Below, piece after piece: positions 7,736-16,114 of a stretch of DNA of 17,782 nucleotides; within the stretch, counting starts at the first letter, position 1, and every line of letters begins with the position of its first letter. This stretch comes from an uncultured Hungatella sp. (lineage in GTDB: Bacteria > Bacillota > Clostridia > Lachnospirales > Lachnospiraceae), in assembly GCA_910586845.1 (NCBI GenBank), contig CAJUJV010000007.1:17812-35593 (forward strand), in the 5' to 3' direction. The translations under genes were made by a program, and so were the position numbers. The notes beneath the pieces were generated by a model, which saw only the letters and a list, made by a program, of their open reading frames with translations, was not told the DNA's origin and searched no databases.

Positions 7736-9055
7736 CTACAACCGCCAATAAGTAAACCCTTCTTCTGCTATCATCTTAGGCTTATATATTCCCTTTACAT
7801 CCATCAAAACCTTTTCTTCCTGTCTTACATCTGCAAACATCACATTTATTTCTTTTGGATCTAATGCTTTAAATTCATTATGGGAAACCGCAACAATAAT
7901 ACAATCCGCATTCTTAACATTTTCTATAGTTGTTAATTTAACACCATATTCTCTATATGCCTCTTCTTCGCTTGCCCGAGGGTCGACAACAATAGGGTTT
8001 ATTCCATATTTCCTTAATTCATCAATAATATCAATAACCTTACTATTTCGAATATCTGAACAGTTTTCTTTAAAAGTGAGCCCCAAAACCACCACATTCG
8101 CATCTCGGACAATCTTACCAACACGAATCATCTGTTTAATGGCTACCGAAGCTACATAAGCTCCCATACTATCGTTTACAATACGTCCGTTTAAAATAAT
8201 TTGACTATGATAACCAAGTTTTTCCGCTTCATATGTAAAATAATATGGATCAACTCCAATACAATGCCCGCCCACCAACCCTGGACGAAACCCCAGCGCA
8301 TTCCATTTTGTATTCATTCCATCAACCACTTCATTGGTATCGATTCCCATACGATCAAACACCATCGCAAGTTCATTCATAAACGCGATATTGATATCTC
8401 TCTGGCTATTTTCAACAACTTTAATCGCCTCTGCGGTTTTAATATTAGAAACTGGATATGTTCCGGCCTCAATTATAAGTTCATAAACCGCTTTAATCTC
8501 ACTTAAACTTTCCTCATCCATACCTGAAACTATTTTACATATATTTTCCAATCGGTGTACCTTGTCTCCTGGATTAATACGCTCAGGGGAATACCCAACC
8601 TTAAAATCAACCCCACACTTTAGTCCTGAATCCTTTTCTATAATCGGCACACATATTTCCTCTGTAACACCGGGATAAACAGTGGACTCAAAAACTACTA
8701 TTGAACCTTTTACAAGGTTGCGTCCCACCACATGACTTGCGCTTTCTACTGGGGTAAGATCAGGTGTGTGATCTTTGTTAATTGGAGTAGGCACTGCGAC
8801 AATGATAAACTTTGCTTCTTTAAGTCTTTTCTCATTGTCAGTAAATTCGACAGTCGTTGTTTTTATTTTTTCGTCTCCCACTTCATTAGTTGGATCGATA
8901 CCTCTTTTATATATATGAATTTTTGCACTATTGATATCAAAACCAATAACTTGAATCTTCTTAGCAAAGGCTACCGCAATAGGCATACCAACATATCCGA
9001 GACCTACTAAAGCTAATTTTTCATTTCCCGCAAGCAACTTATCACAGATAGACAT
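7736..9055 (-). CDS. Nucleotide-sugar 6-dehydrogenase (UDP-HexNAc type, TviB/WbpO-like)
   Basis: 439 residues. Predicted to oxidise C6 of a UDP-N-acetylhexosamine to the uronic acid with two NAD. Visible features: NAD-binding GLGYVG (18-23), TPINKDHTPDL (90-100), YSPERINPGD (155-164), the central AEAIKVVEN with lysine 212, and catalytic cysteine 265 in GGHCIGVDPYY. A C-terminal UDP-binding domain follows (VVLGLTFKENCSDIRNS). The GGHCIGVDPYY form is what I recall for TviB/WbpO (UDP-GlcNAc or UDP-GalNAc) dehydrogenases, but UDP-ManNAc dehydrogenase is possible. The ATG (9053-9055) has GGAGG 7 bases upstream, so a TTG at 9095-9097 is not the start. This is the leftmost gene of the AT-rich part. 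Confidence 0.92.
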   Translation of the reverse strand: MSICDKLLAGNEKLALVGLGYVGMPIAVAFAKKIQVIGFDINSAKIHIYKRGIDPTNEVGDEKIKTTTVEFTDNEKRLKEAKFIIVAVPTPINKDHTPDLTPVESASHVVGRNLVKGSIVVFESTVYPGVTEEICVPIIEKDSGLKCGVDFKVGYSPERINPGDKVHRLENICKIVSGMDEESLSEIKAVYELIIEAGTYPVSNIKTAEAIKVVENSQRDINIAFMNELAMVFDRMGIDTNEVVDGMNTKWNALGFRPGLVGGHCIGVDPYYFTYEAEKLGYHSQIILNGRIVNDSMGAYVASVAIKQMIRVGKIVRDANVVVLGLTFKENCSDIRNSKVIDIIDELRKYGINPIVVDPRASEEEAYREYGVKLTTIENVKNADCIIVAVSHNEFKALDPKEINVMFADVRQEEKVLMDVKGIYKPKMIAEEGFTYWRL

Positions 9056-9062
9056 TTCATTT

Positions 9063-9067
9063 CCTCC
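9063..9067 (-). promoter_or_regulatory. Shine-Dalgarno of the nucleotide-sugar dehydrogenase
   Basis: GGAGG on the minus strand, 7 bases before ATG 9053-9055. It fixes the start of the dehydrogenase 42 bases inside the longest open frame. Confidence 0.8.
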
Positions 9068-9108
9068 AACTAATCTAATATATTGTCCCTTTAACAATTT
9101 GGTATCTA

Positions 9109-9210
9109 TTAAAAATTCAAATAACCAAGATTTGATTTCCGAAATATTACGGTTCTCCCGCCTATCTGGTACTTTTCGTAAAATTTATCTGCTGCTTCAA
9201 TACAGAAATC
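9109..9210 (-). other. Gap with a 33-codon open stretch downstream of the acyltransferase
   Basis: Between the acyltransferase stop and the dehydrogenase start (9056-9210) I see no start codon, terminator or RNA. In the acyltransferase frame, directly after its TAA, there are 33 sense codons before the next stop, with protein-like composition (for example EAADKFYEKYQIGGRT). They may be a remnant of a lost gene, a read-through tail, or chance. Confidence 0.25.
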
Positions 9211-10149
9211 TTACATCTTGGACTTAAAAATTTTTATAAATTCATCTGGTTTCAACATATATTCAATATTTTTCTCGATATCTGAATGTGGCCAATTCCA
9301 CCATTTTATATCTAGTAATGCCGCAATCTCTTCATCATTGAATCTCTTTCTTATCAGTTTTGCAGGGCTGCCTCCAACTATTGTATATGGCTCTACATCT
9401 TTTGTTACGATAGCTCCAGCTGCCAATACCGCTCCATCACCCACCTTTACCCCTGGAAGTATTATTACACTGGCACCTATCCAAACATCATTTCCAATTA
9501 CTACCGATCGATTATCCCTTAAAGTACTGTTTTCATACTGATGATTATTTTTACATTTACCATATTTGTTAATCATATCAATTCTATCACTGTATTTATC
9601 CCAAGGGACAAACTTAGGATGATCCAAAAAAGGATGCGTTGTTATATAATCGATTGGGTGATTATTCCATATTCTTGCTGTACCGTTAATTGAGCAATAT
9701 CTGCCAATACATGTCACAATGGGATATTCCTTCAAGAGACTTTCGTACCCATAAGTATATCTTCCAATTCTACATCCTTTGTATATAATATCCTCTTTAT
9801 TAAAGTCTTCCCCTGCCGCAATTACATAAATCTGTGACATTCCGATTCCTGCTCTTTTTATTGTTTCTACCACATCCGCAGAATAGCTTCTAAGACTGAC
9901 AATAATAAATGAATCCTCCGGATTCACTTCCGAAATATTTTTTACCGGATAGCCACAAAAGTTTTTTATCTCTCCTGCTCTTTGATCAATAAACGCCTCA
10001 AAACAATATCCACACTCGCTAATTGTATCTGCAAGTATTCTCCCACCTACCCCTGCCCCATAGATATATACTTTCTTTTTTTCAGCCATCATATATATTG
10101 AATGTATATTGATTTTACACAAATCTCTAAATGGTTTTTCTTCAATCAT
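9211..10149 (-). CDS. Hexapeptide (left-handed beta-helix) acyltransferase with N-terminal Rossmann-like, PglD-like module
   Basis: 312 residues in two parts. Residues about 25-115 are a Rossmann-like module (VYIYGAGVGG, 27-36; DQRAG, 55-59). Residues about 120-312 form a left-handed beta helix of the CatB/xenobiotic acetyltransferase type: IGRYCSING (148-156), NHPIDYITTHPF (163-174, probable catalytic histidine region), VVIGNDVWIGASVIILPGV and IVGGSPAKLIRKRF near the end. PglD has the same order of parts and acetylates a 4-amino-4,6-dideoxy UDP-sugar. Here the gene directly follows a WecE-type transaminase, so N-acetylation of dTDP-Fuc4N is a reasonable inference. The ATG at 10147-10149 has AGGAG 5 bases upstream; a TTG at 10162-10164 is less likely. 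The gap to the transaminase stop is 47 bases. Confidence 0.87.
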   Translation of the reverse strand: MIEEKPFRDLCKINIHSIYMMAEKKKVYIYGAGVGGRILADTISECGYCFEAFIDQRAGEIKNFCGYPVKNISEVNPEDSFIIVSLRSYSADVVETIKRAGIGMSQIYVIAAGEDFNKEDIIYKGCRIGRYTYGYESLLKEYPIVTCIGRYCSINGTARIWNNHPIDYITTHPFLDHPKFVPWDKYSDRIDMINKYGKCKNNHQYENSTLRDNRSVVIGNDVWIGASVIILPGVKVGDGAVLAAGAIVTKDVEPYTIVGGSPAKLIRKRFNDEEIAALLDIKWWNWPHSDIEKNIEYMLKPDEFIKIFKSKM

Positions 10150-10154
10150 TAGCA

Positions 10155-10159
10155 CTCCT
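10155..10159 (-). promoter_or_regulatory. Shine-Dalgarno of the hexapeptide acyltransferase
   Basis: AGGAG on the minus strand, 5 bases before ATG 10147-10149, preferred to the TTG at 10162-10164 which lies upstream of this site. Confidence 0.65.
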
Positions 10160-10196
10160 ATCAATTTCTTTTCTTATAGACCAAAAGAATATTTTC

Positions 10197-11336
10197 TTAA
10201 ATTCCATTAAAAAAATTTAATGTATTATTTATGATATACTGACGCTCTTCAGCTGATATACCATAGTACATTGGTAAGCGCACTAATCTATCGCTTATCG
10301 ATGTTGTATACTCATCAGTACCATTGAATCTTCCAAATTTCACCCCTGCTGGAGCGCTATGTAATGGCACGTAATGAAAAACACATAATACATTTTTCTC
10401 TTTCATATACTGAATATAAGCCTGCCTAGTACAATAGTCTCTGCACTTTATATAAAACATGTGCGCATTATGCACACATGTTTCTGGAATTACTGGCAGC
10501 TCTATTTTTTGTTCTATCATTAATGGACGAAAAGCTTCATAATATATATTCCATGTTTCTAATCTATTATTATTTATTTCGTCAGCCTTTTCCAATTGTG
10601 CCCAAAGATATGCCGCATTTAACTCGCTAGGAAGATAGCTGTCGCCAAAATCCACCCAATTGTATTTGGCCACTTCACCACGATAAAACTGTGACCTATT
10701 AGTTCCTTTTTCACGAAGTATTTCCGCTTTATTTATGTATACTGAGTTATTGATTACAATAGCACCCCCCTCCCCCATAGAAAAATTTTTTGTTTCATGA
10801 AATGAATAACATCCAAAATCTCCAATTGTTCCTAAATATCTTCCCTTATACATACTCATTATTGCCTGCGCAGCATCCTCTACAACCAATAAGTTATATT
10901 TATGCGCAATGCTCATAATAGTATCCATTTCGCAAGCAACCCCCGCATAATGAACAACACATATAACCCTTGTTTTGTCTGTAATAGCCTCCTCTATTTT
11001 TGTTTCATCTATATTCATTGTATCAGGACGAATATCTACAAAAACTAAACGTGCCCCCGCTAATACAAACGCGTTTGCGGTACTTGAAAATGTATAACTT
11101 GGCAAAATCACCTCGTCACCTGGTTTGAGATCACACAGCAATGCCGACATATCCAATGCGGCAGATCCACTTGTAGTTAACAAAACCTTCTCTGCGTTAA
11201 ATCTACGTTCCATCCATATATCACATTTTTTGGTAAATACGCCATCCCCGCATATTTTATGATTTTCCACGGCTTTTTTCATATATTTAAACTCCGTGCC
11301 AATATACGGCGGCACATTAAAATGAATAAAACTCAT
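10197..11336 (-). CDS. wecE: dTDP-4-amino-4,6-dideoxygalactose transaminase (WecE/RffA)
   Basis: 379 residues. PLP-dependent sugar aminotransferase of the DegT/DnrJ/EryC1/StrS family. It turns dTDP-4-dehydro-6-deoxyglucose and glutamate into dTDP-Fuc4N. The sequence follows Escherichia coli RffA/WecE closely, from memory: FNVPPYIGTE, KICGDGVFT, PSYTFSSTANAFVL, DIRPDTMNIDET, HYAGVACEMDTIM, VEDAAQ (D154) and SFHETKN with PLP lysine 183, then REKGTNRSQF and AYLWAQLE. This level of motif match supports the specific reaction and not just the family. The ATG at 11334-11336 has AGGAG 10 bases upstream; a TTG at 11367-11369 would add 11 residues. RmlA and RmlB, needed to make its substrate, are not in the window. 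The acyltransferase downstream may acetylate its product. Confidence 0.93.
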   Translation of the reverse strand: MSFIHFNVPPYIGTEFKYMKKAVENHKICGDGVFTKKCDIWMERRFNAEKVLLTTSGSAALDMSALLCDLKPGDEVILPSYTFSSTANAFVLAGARLVFVDIRPDTMNIDETKIEEAITDKTRVICVVHYAGVACEMDTIMSIAHKYNLLVVEDAAQAIMSMYKGRYLGTIGDFGCYSFHETKNFSMGEGGAIVINNSVYINKAEILREKGTNRSQFYRGEVAKYNWVDFGDSYLPSELNAAYLWAQLEKADEINNNRLETWNIYYEAFRPLMIEQKIELPVIPETCVHNAHMFYIKCRDYCTRQAYIQYMKEKNVLCVFHYVPLHSAPAGVKFGRFNGTDEYTTSISDRLVRLPMYYGISAEERQYIINNTLNFFNGI

Positions 11337-11375
11337 ATTTAATTTGCTCCTATTTTCTATTTTTAACAATCAGAT

Positions 11376-12023
11376 TTATTCCTGCTCTATACCCTTAGAT
11401 TTTTCCAAATACATCAAATTGCTTTCTTCAATAATATCTTTTTTATTAAAGAAAATGTCTACATAATCCTCAAACCCATCTAAGTCATAAGAACAAGGCC
11501 TTTTTAATAAATTAAAATCACAATATAATTTTATCAAAAATTTTTCAAAACTTTCTTTTACTATTTTTAATGTTTCCACTGAAATATCGCCGTCTCTATA
11601 CAAATTTATTGTTATAATAAATTCATCCAACGCAAAGGCCTTATATAGATTATACTTTCCCTTTTTACTGTGGTCGCTATCTATCTCAGTCATCCAATAT
11701 AAATCATTGATTATATATTTGCTTTTCTTTCTCTCAGAATACAGGATACCAGCATGGGGCGAAATCCTATCATAATTATAATCTTTAGATATTCTATCAA
11801 AATCCTCTTTCCAAATCCCAACTCCTGATGTCCATGTCCCCCAAATTCCAAGATTTCTAACAAATTCATCAAAAGTAGAAAACTCCTTATATATAGGTCC
11901 CCATCTCATTGTGCCATTTGAAAAATAAATAACAGGTTTTTCTTTTTCGTATCTTTCCAAAAAATCAATCATATATTGAAGTCTTCCACTTTCCCTACAC
12001 GACGCTCTTCCGATCTTCTCCAA
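11376..12023 (-). pseudogene. Family 2 glycosyltransferase, C-terminal part, separated by an adapter insertion
   Basis: C-terminal three-quarters of a GT2 protein of about 300 residues. Native sequence starts around GRLQYMIDFLERYEKEKP and continues through YFSNGTMRWG and FVRNLGIWGTWTSGVGIW to the stop at 11376-11378. The first residues of this open frame (KIGRASCRES) come from sequencing adapter, and its apparent TTG start has no biological meaning. The frame differs from that of the N-terminal half at 11969-12301; removing 29 bases (the 28-base adapter match plus one) would rejoin them. It has no Rossmann-like module. In the real organism the gene is most probably intact and transfers a sugar during repeat-unit assembly. 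It lies 39 bases before the transaminase start. Confidence 0.85.
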
Positions 12024-12301
12024 ATTGATCTATGATTTACAAATTTAAGATAGTCGCCTTTGGCAAATTTCAATGCCTCTATCTGATTATAAAACATGAA
12101 CGCATTTGTTTTTTTATAAATCAGATTATCATGTCCTTTTACATAACTTGACATTATTTCTTCAAATGATGAGTTGCTACCATTATCAGTTACTATTATT
12201 TCAAATTTATCATTGTTTACATTCTCCGCATAAATACTGTCAAGCGCAGGTATAACCCATTCTGTTATACCGTTTGTCGGTAAACATAACGACAGATACA
12301 T
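11969..12301 (-). pseudogene. Family 2 glycosyltransferase, N-terminal part, interrupted by an adapter insertion
   Basis: N-terminal part of the GT2 gene. It starts at ATG 12299-12301 with a perfect AAGGAGG 8 bases upstream. YLSLCLPTN (2-10) and VTDNGSNSS (37-45) are the nucleotide-binding part of the GT-A fold. KFVNHRSIW (86-94) is at the place where DxD usually sits; the NHR form may be typical of this subfamily. After residue 95 the frame reads adapter sequence (SEERRVGK), then out-of-frame gene sequence to a TGA at 11969-11971. It follows the upstream glycosyltransferase stop by about 31 bases. Confidence 0.85.
11989..12016 (+). other. Illumina TruSeq adapter sequence left in the assembly
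   Basis: The 28 bases match the 3' end of the TruSeq universal (read 1) adapter exactly: CTTTCCCT at 11989-11996 followed by ACACGACGCTCTTCCGATCT at 11997-12016. The match stops at 11988, where the adapter has T and the window has A. Its translations on the minus strand give the well-known contaminant peptides IGRASCRE and SEERRVGK. It is a library artefact, and the bases joined across it may be missing or altered. Confidence 0.97.
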
Positions 12302-12309
12302 TGAAACAG

Positions 12310-12316
12310 CCTCCTT
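12310..12316 (-). promoter_or_regulatory. Shine-Dalgarno of the split glycosyltransferase
   Basis: AAGGAGG on the minus strand, 8 bases before ATG 12299-12301. It is among the strongest sites in the window and supports a real, translated gene behind the broken frames. Confidence 0.75.
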
Positions 12317-12332
12317 ATAGATTAAACATGTC

Positions 12333-13625
12333 TTATAATGGACAAAATACTTCTAAATCAATTACATATATCTTATCTGCGATATTAGATAAAAAATGAT
12401 ATATACTGTGATTTGTAGCAATAATAAGTCCTTTTGATGACTCAATATAACTAGTTGACATAATTTTAATACCGAATGCATCCCTTTTTCCCAGATCACA
12501 ATTTTTCTTATCGCATATTCCTTCAATGTATATATTTTTATCTTTACACCATAGCTCAAACGCATTTCCTCGTTTGCCTCTTCCCCACACATAAATAGGC
12601 AAATTGAAATCTTTAAGTCTATCAGCTAACACAGTATTTGCTCGAAGTTGCTTTAAATAGTCTCCTATATCATTAAACCACCTTGATTCAAATTCATATT
12701 TTCTCCAATAATCCATATATAAATTACATCGTTCATCCTCAAAAACAGGAAATGTTTCAATAAATGCCTTTTTAAAAGAATTATAAAAAGTCCTTGCGTT
12801 ATCTTCTATTCCACAATTACGCATTTCAAATACACCCGTTAAAATTGAATAGTACGCAATCATGGAATACGCATTATTATATAATGATAAATCTCCCATC
12901 TCTAAAAACAATTCATTAATTGCGGACATCATATTAAGTGGATTCATATTTGCTGAAATTTGAAAATCTGTATTAAATCTATATAACATCAATTCACAAT
13001 CATGTAAAACACATATCTTATTGGTACACAAAACTGATTTTAAGGCAAAATACATATCGTTATCTGATTTTAATGATTGAAATCGGATATTATTTTCTCT
13101 AAGATAGCTTGTCCTGCACAATTTATTACAACCAGATGCCGGAATTTTTATTAACATATCCTCTCTACCTTGAATATCTTCAAATTCAAAATTAAGATCT
13201 ACTCTATTAGTAATAATTTTTTCGTCTTTGCTTGATTTAAATAGAGAATATCCACATAAACACAAATCTGAGTCATTCTCAACTATTCTTTCATACAATT
13301 TTGATAAAAAATCTACAGAAAAGACATCATCGGAATCTAAAAAAATGCAATAATCACCTTTAGCATTATTGAACCCAAAATTTCTGGCTTCAGCTGCCCC
13401 AAAATTTTCCTTAAATTTTAATAACCTGACAATCTTCGGAAAATTCTTTCTGTATTGATTTTCTATCTCAATTGTATCAATCCTAGAAGAATAATCATCT
13501 ACACAAATCACTTCATAATTTCTATATTTTTGATGTGTCAAACAGGCTAAACATTCATCCAATATATTTCCAGGTGTATCATGTATAGGCACTATAACTG
13601 AAATTTTAGGCAATGATCTCGGCAT
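12333..13625 (-). CDS. Family 2 glycosyltransferase with C-terminal Rossmann-like module
   Basis: 430 residues. The GT-A domain has ISVIVPIHDT (8-17), CVDDYSS (41-47), NFGAAEARNFG (74-84) and FLDSDD (95-100, DxD metal site). A helical linker follows. The last about 89 residues (342-430) are the shared module with a changed glycine motif (YVWGRGKRG) and an acidic end of strand two (GICDKKN). The protein is predicted to be soluble and to add one sugar of the repeat unit. Start: ATG at 13623-13625 has AGGGGG about 12 bases upstream, which is a little far; a GTG at 13644-13646 would add 7 residues with only a weak AGGAT. Strongly AT-rich, like its neighbours. Confidence 0.88.
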   Translation of the reverse strand: MPRSLPKISVIVPIHDTPGNILDECLACLTHQKYRNYEVICVDDYSSRIDTIEIENQYRKNFPKIVRLLKFKENFGAAEARNFGFNNAKGDYCIFLDSDDVFSVDFLSKLYERIVENDSDLCLCGYSLFKSSKDEKIITNRVDLNFEFEDIQGREDMLIKIPASGCNKLCRTSYLRENNIRFQSLKSDNDMYFALKSVLCTNKICVLHDCELMLYRFNTDFQISANMNPLNMMSAINELFLEMGDLSLYNNAYSMIAYYSILTGVFEMRNCGIEDNARTFYNSFKKAFIETFPVFEDERCNLYMDYWRKYEFESRWFNDIGDYLKQLRANTVLADRLKDFNLPIYVWGRGKRGNAFELWCKDKNIYIEGICDKKNCDLGKRDAFGIKIMSTSYIESSKGLIIATNHSIYHFLSNIADKIYVIDLEVFCPL

Positions 13626-13714
13626 TATTTTGTATGGCCCCCTCACCTATTAACATTCTATCCTATAAATTATTTTAATTCGAATCGCTATGACCTTAAC
13701 GAACTATATGTAGA

Positions 13715-15166
13715 TCACTCAATATCTGTTTCATATCCACAACATTCCAAAAAAATTTTATAATCGGAAAATATATCCCCTTTTAAATTTTCATAAAATC
13801 TATAAATCGGTATTCTGCTATCAATACTCCTAACATTATTGATCATCTCCTGTTCATATAAAAAACTAGATATAATAATCAGATCAAAATCTCTGTTAAT
13901 CTTTTTATAGTTAATGATTTTTCTACATCTGTATCTTTCATTATCGAGACTAGAATCAATAAATACCAGATTGCACGCAACCTTTCCTATTAATTTCTCA
14001 AATATCGCAAGTAAACCCTCTGTATGATTTCCGGTGCCATAAATACCTACCGTTAATGATTTTTCATTTAATGATAATCCTTTTAACATATCTAAATAAA
14101 TTATTTTTTGTTTTTCTACAATCTTTAAAATTATTCCATAGATGTATTCCTTATCAATATTAATCTCTTGTAGATATAAAAAATGAAGATTATGCAATAT
14201 TTTATTCAACAGTACAATATCCCAGCTTTCATACTTGGAACACAACTTATTTGCTATTAATAAATATCTCTCTTCTATATTTCTAAAGCAACACATCCAC
14301 TCTTTATCTGATCTGTCCTCATATTTTTTACACAACTGAAACTTATCTATAAGCATGCTAAAATAGTCATTAATAAAATTAACTATTAATTCTTTGTAAT
14401 TAGATAGCCACACTTCCTGATTCTTTACAATCTCATCCCAGAGAAGTAATCCTATTTTCACATGATCCTTAAATTTTTTTGGGGAATACATACTAGTCAT
14501 AGTAGATTCATTACGATATCTTCTTTGATACAGCCTTTCCGAAATATACTTTACACATTCCGCCTTAATTGTAAAAACAAATGAAAAATAGGTATCTTCA
14601 TAAAACATTCCTTCAGGAAATCTAATCTTCTCTTTCTCAATTAACTGTCTCTTATAAATTGCCATACAAGCGGATGCCACATAATTCTTAGGATAGCATT
14701 TATCAAAATATTCTATTCCTTTCATTATTTTATTATTTATCTGAATATCTTTTCTATCATATTCATTTTCGTTTATCACATAACTACAGTTATCCGCAAA
14801 AACGATATCCGCATCAAAAAAAATTGCGTCATATTGTAATTCTAAAAGATGTTCTTTTAAAATTCTTACTGTATCTAATCTTAAATAATCATCAGCATCT
14901 ACAAACATTATGTAATTTCCAACCGCATATTCTATTCCTTCATTACGCGCTGCGGAAGGGCCTTTGTTCTCTTGATTTATTAGTTTAAAAAACCCATATT
15001 TTGAAACATATCTCTCACATATTTTCTGGCTGTTATCTGTAGAACCGTCATTTACTAATATTACCTCATCAAACGGAACTGTTTGTTTTACAATACTTTC
15101 TAAACATTGCTCTAAATATTTCTCTACATTATAAACAGGCACTACAATGGAGATAACTGTCTTCAT
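13715..15166 (-). CDS. Family 2 glycosyltransferase with C-terminal Rossmann-like module
   Basis: 483 residues. GT2 signatures are ISIVVPVYNVEKYLEQCLES (6-25), VNDGSTDNS (38-46), ENKGPSAARNEG (66-77) and VDADDY (89-94, DxD). A C-terminal helical region of the kind seen in capsule GT2 proteins runs from about 230 to 365. From about 370 comes the shared module (VGIYGTGNHTEG, 373-384; FIDSSLD; LIIISSFLYEQ). ATG at 15164-15166 has GGAAG 10 bases upstream, and the gene starts 18 bases after the methyltransferase stop. Donor and acceptor unknown. It is not a close copy of the neighbouring family-2 glycosyltransferase by eye. Confidence 0.9.
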   Translation of the reverse strand: MKTVISIVVPVYNVEKYLEQCLESIVKQTVPFDEVILVNDGSTDNSQKICERYVSKYGFFKLINQENKGPSAARNEGIEYAVGNYIMFVDADDYLRLDTVRILKEHLLELQYDAIFFDADIVFADNCSYVINENEYDRKDIQINNKIMKGIEYFDKCYPKNYVASACMAIYKRQLIEKEKIRFPEGMFYEDTYFSFVFTIKAECVKYISERLYQRRYRNESTMTSMYSPKKFKDHVKIGLLLWDEIVKNQEVWLSNYKELIVNFINDYFSMLIDKFQLCKKYEDRSDKEWMCCFRNIEERYLLIANKLCSKYESWDIVLLNKILHNLHFLYLQEINIDKEYIYGIILKIVEKQKIIYLDMLKGLSLNEKSLTVGIYGTGNHTEGLLAIFEKLIGKVACNLVFIDSSLDNERYRCRKIINYKKINRDFDLIIISSFLYEQEMINNVRSIDSRIPIYRFYENLKGDIFSDYKIFLECCGYETDIE

Positions 15167-15184
15167 AGAACTCTTTCTTCCTTT

Positions 15185-16114
15185 TTATGATTTCTTTTTT
15201 GCACGTACCCACAAATAGCCTTGTCTGTTAGGATCAAGTCTTGTTTCATATCTTTTATCAAACATATCATTATATGGCTTTTCCCAACCAGTGCTATAAG
15301 ATAATCTTCTAGATATAATGTAAAACTTCTTTTCCAATAAATTATCAATAATATCCTCTGTATACCACTGTGGCTGCCCCTCTTCCTCTGGCTGATATAA
15401 ATCGAAACTCGCAATAAATTCTCCGGTATTCTTTAGCACTCGCGCAATTTCACAAATCATTCTTTCTGGATTGGATACTCTATCAAAAGCATTTAATGTA
15501 AACATGTAATCAACTATATTATCAGAAATTGGAATGTCTGTTTCCGTGGATGTAAGATATATCATTCCGTGGTTACGAATGTTGGCAGCTCTAACGTATT
15601 CTAACGCTAAAACGTCAATACCAATCTTAACAGCTGGTGAATTCGTCCAAGCTAAACTGCCTCTAGGTCCGCAACCAAAGTCTGCCACTATTTTACCTCG
15701 CATAAAGGAATCATCTGTCCTTTCAGCCATGCAAAGCAAAATTTTTTTGTAATGGCTATTTTTCAATGTCCCTTCTTCTGATATTTTCATTTTCCAATAT
15801 CCCAACTCTGCTCGGCTTTTATTCCACGACTTGCGAATCTTTTCAGGATCTATACGATATAAAATAGTTAATTCTTGAAAAATCTGTTGATAAAATTCAA
15901 AATTAGGAACTAAAATCCAATCATATACATAATTATTTATTTCTGATGGTTTAATAACAGAATATGTATGCCATACTCCTCCCCACTTTTTAGAATCACT
16001 GTCCGAGACAGCTATAATATTGTACTTATTTTCAATCTCTTTTAAATTTTCAAAAGCTTTATTATCTATACCATAAATAATGACTGTTTCCACCGTTTTT
16101 TCATTCTCCTTCAT
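15185..16114 (-). CDS. SAM-dependent methyltransferase with N-terminal Rossmann-like module
   Basis: 309 residues. The C-terminal half is a class I methyltransferase: motif I VADFGCGPRG (143-152), acidic IGIDVL (164-169) for the ribose of SAM, then IPISDNIVDYMFTLNAFD and a motif with RVLKNTGEF. Residues about 8-95 look like a degenerate copy of the shared module: VIIYGIDNKAF keeps the strand and YG but loses the glycine loop, and WILVPNFEFYQQIF matches the later strand. Methylation of a sugar in the repeat unit or at the chain end is plausible, but the substrate is unknown. ATG at 16112-16114 has GAAGG only 3 bases away; an internal GTG (residue 8) has AAGGAG 12 bases upstream, so the start is not certain. 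Confidence 0.85.
   Translation of the reverse strand: MKENEKTVETVIIYGIDNKAFENLKEIENKYNIIAVSDSDSKKWGGVWHTYSVIKPSEINNYVYDWILVPNFEFYQQIFQELTILYRIDPEKIRKSWNKSRAELGYWKMKISEEGTLKNSHYKKILLCMAERTDDSFMRGKIVADFGCGPRGSLAWTNSPAVKIGIDVLALEYVRAANIRNHGMIYLTSTETDIPISDNIVDYMFTLNAFDRVSNPERMICEIARVLKNTGEFIASFDLYQPEEEGQPQWYTEDIIDNLLEKKFYIISRRLSYSTGWEKPYNDMFDKRYETRLDPNRQGYLWVRAKKKS

Noticed and set aside
11989..12016. Short foreign segment inside a gene as an integration or attachment site
   Set aside because: It is an exact adapter sequence, so contamination explains it; no repeats or mobile genes flank it.
15163..15414. Minus-strand frame of 83 codons overlapping the methyltransferase end
   Set aside because: Lies in another frame inside the methyltransferase C-terminus, which has a clear protein signature; no Shine-Dalgarno of its own.
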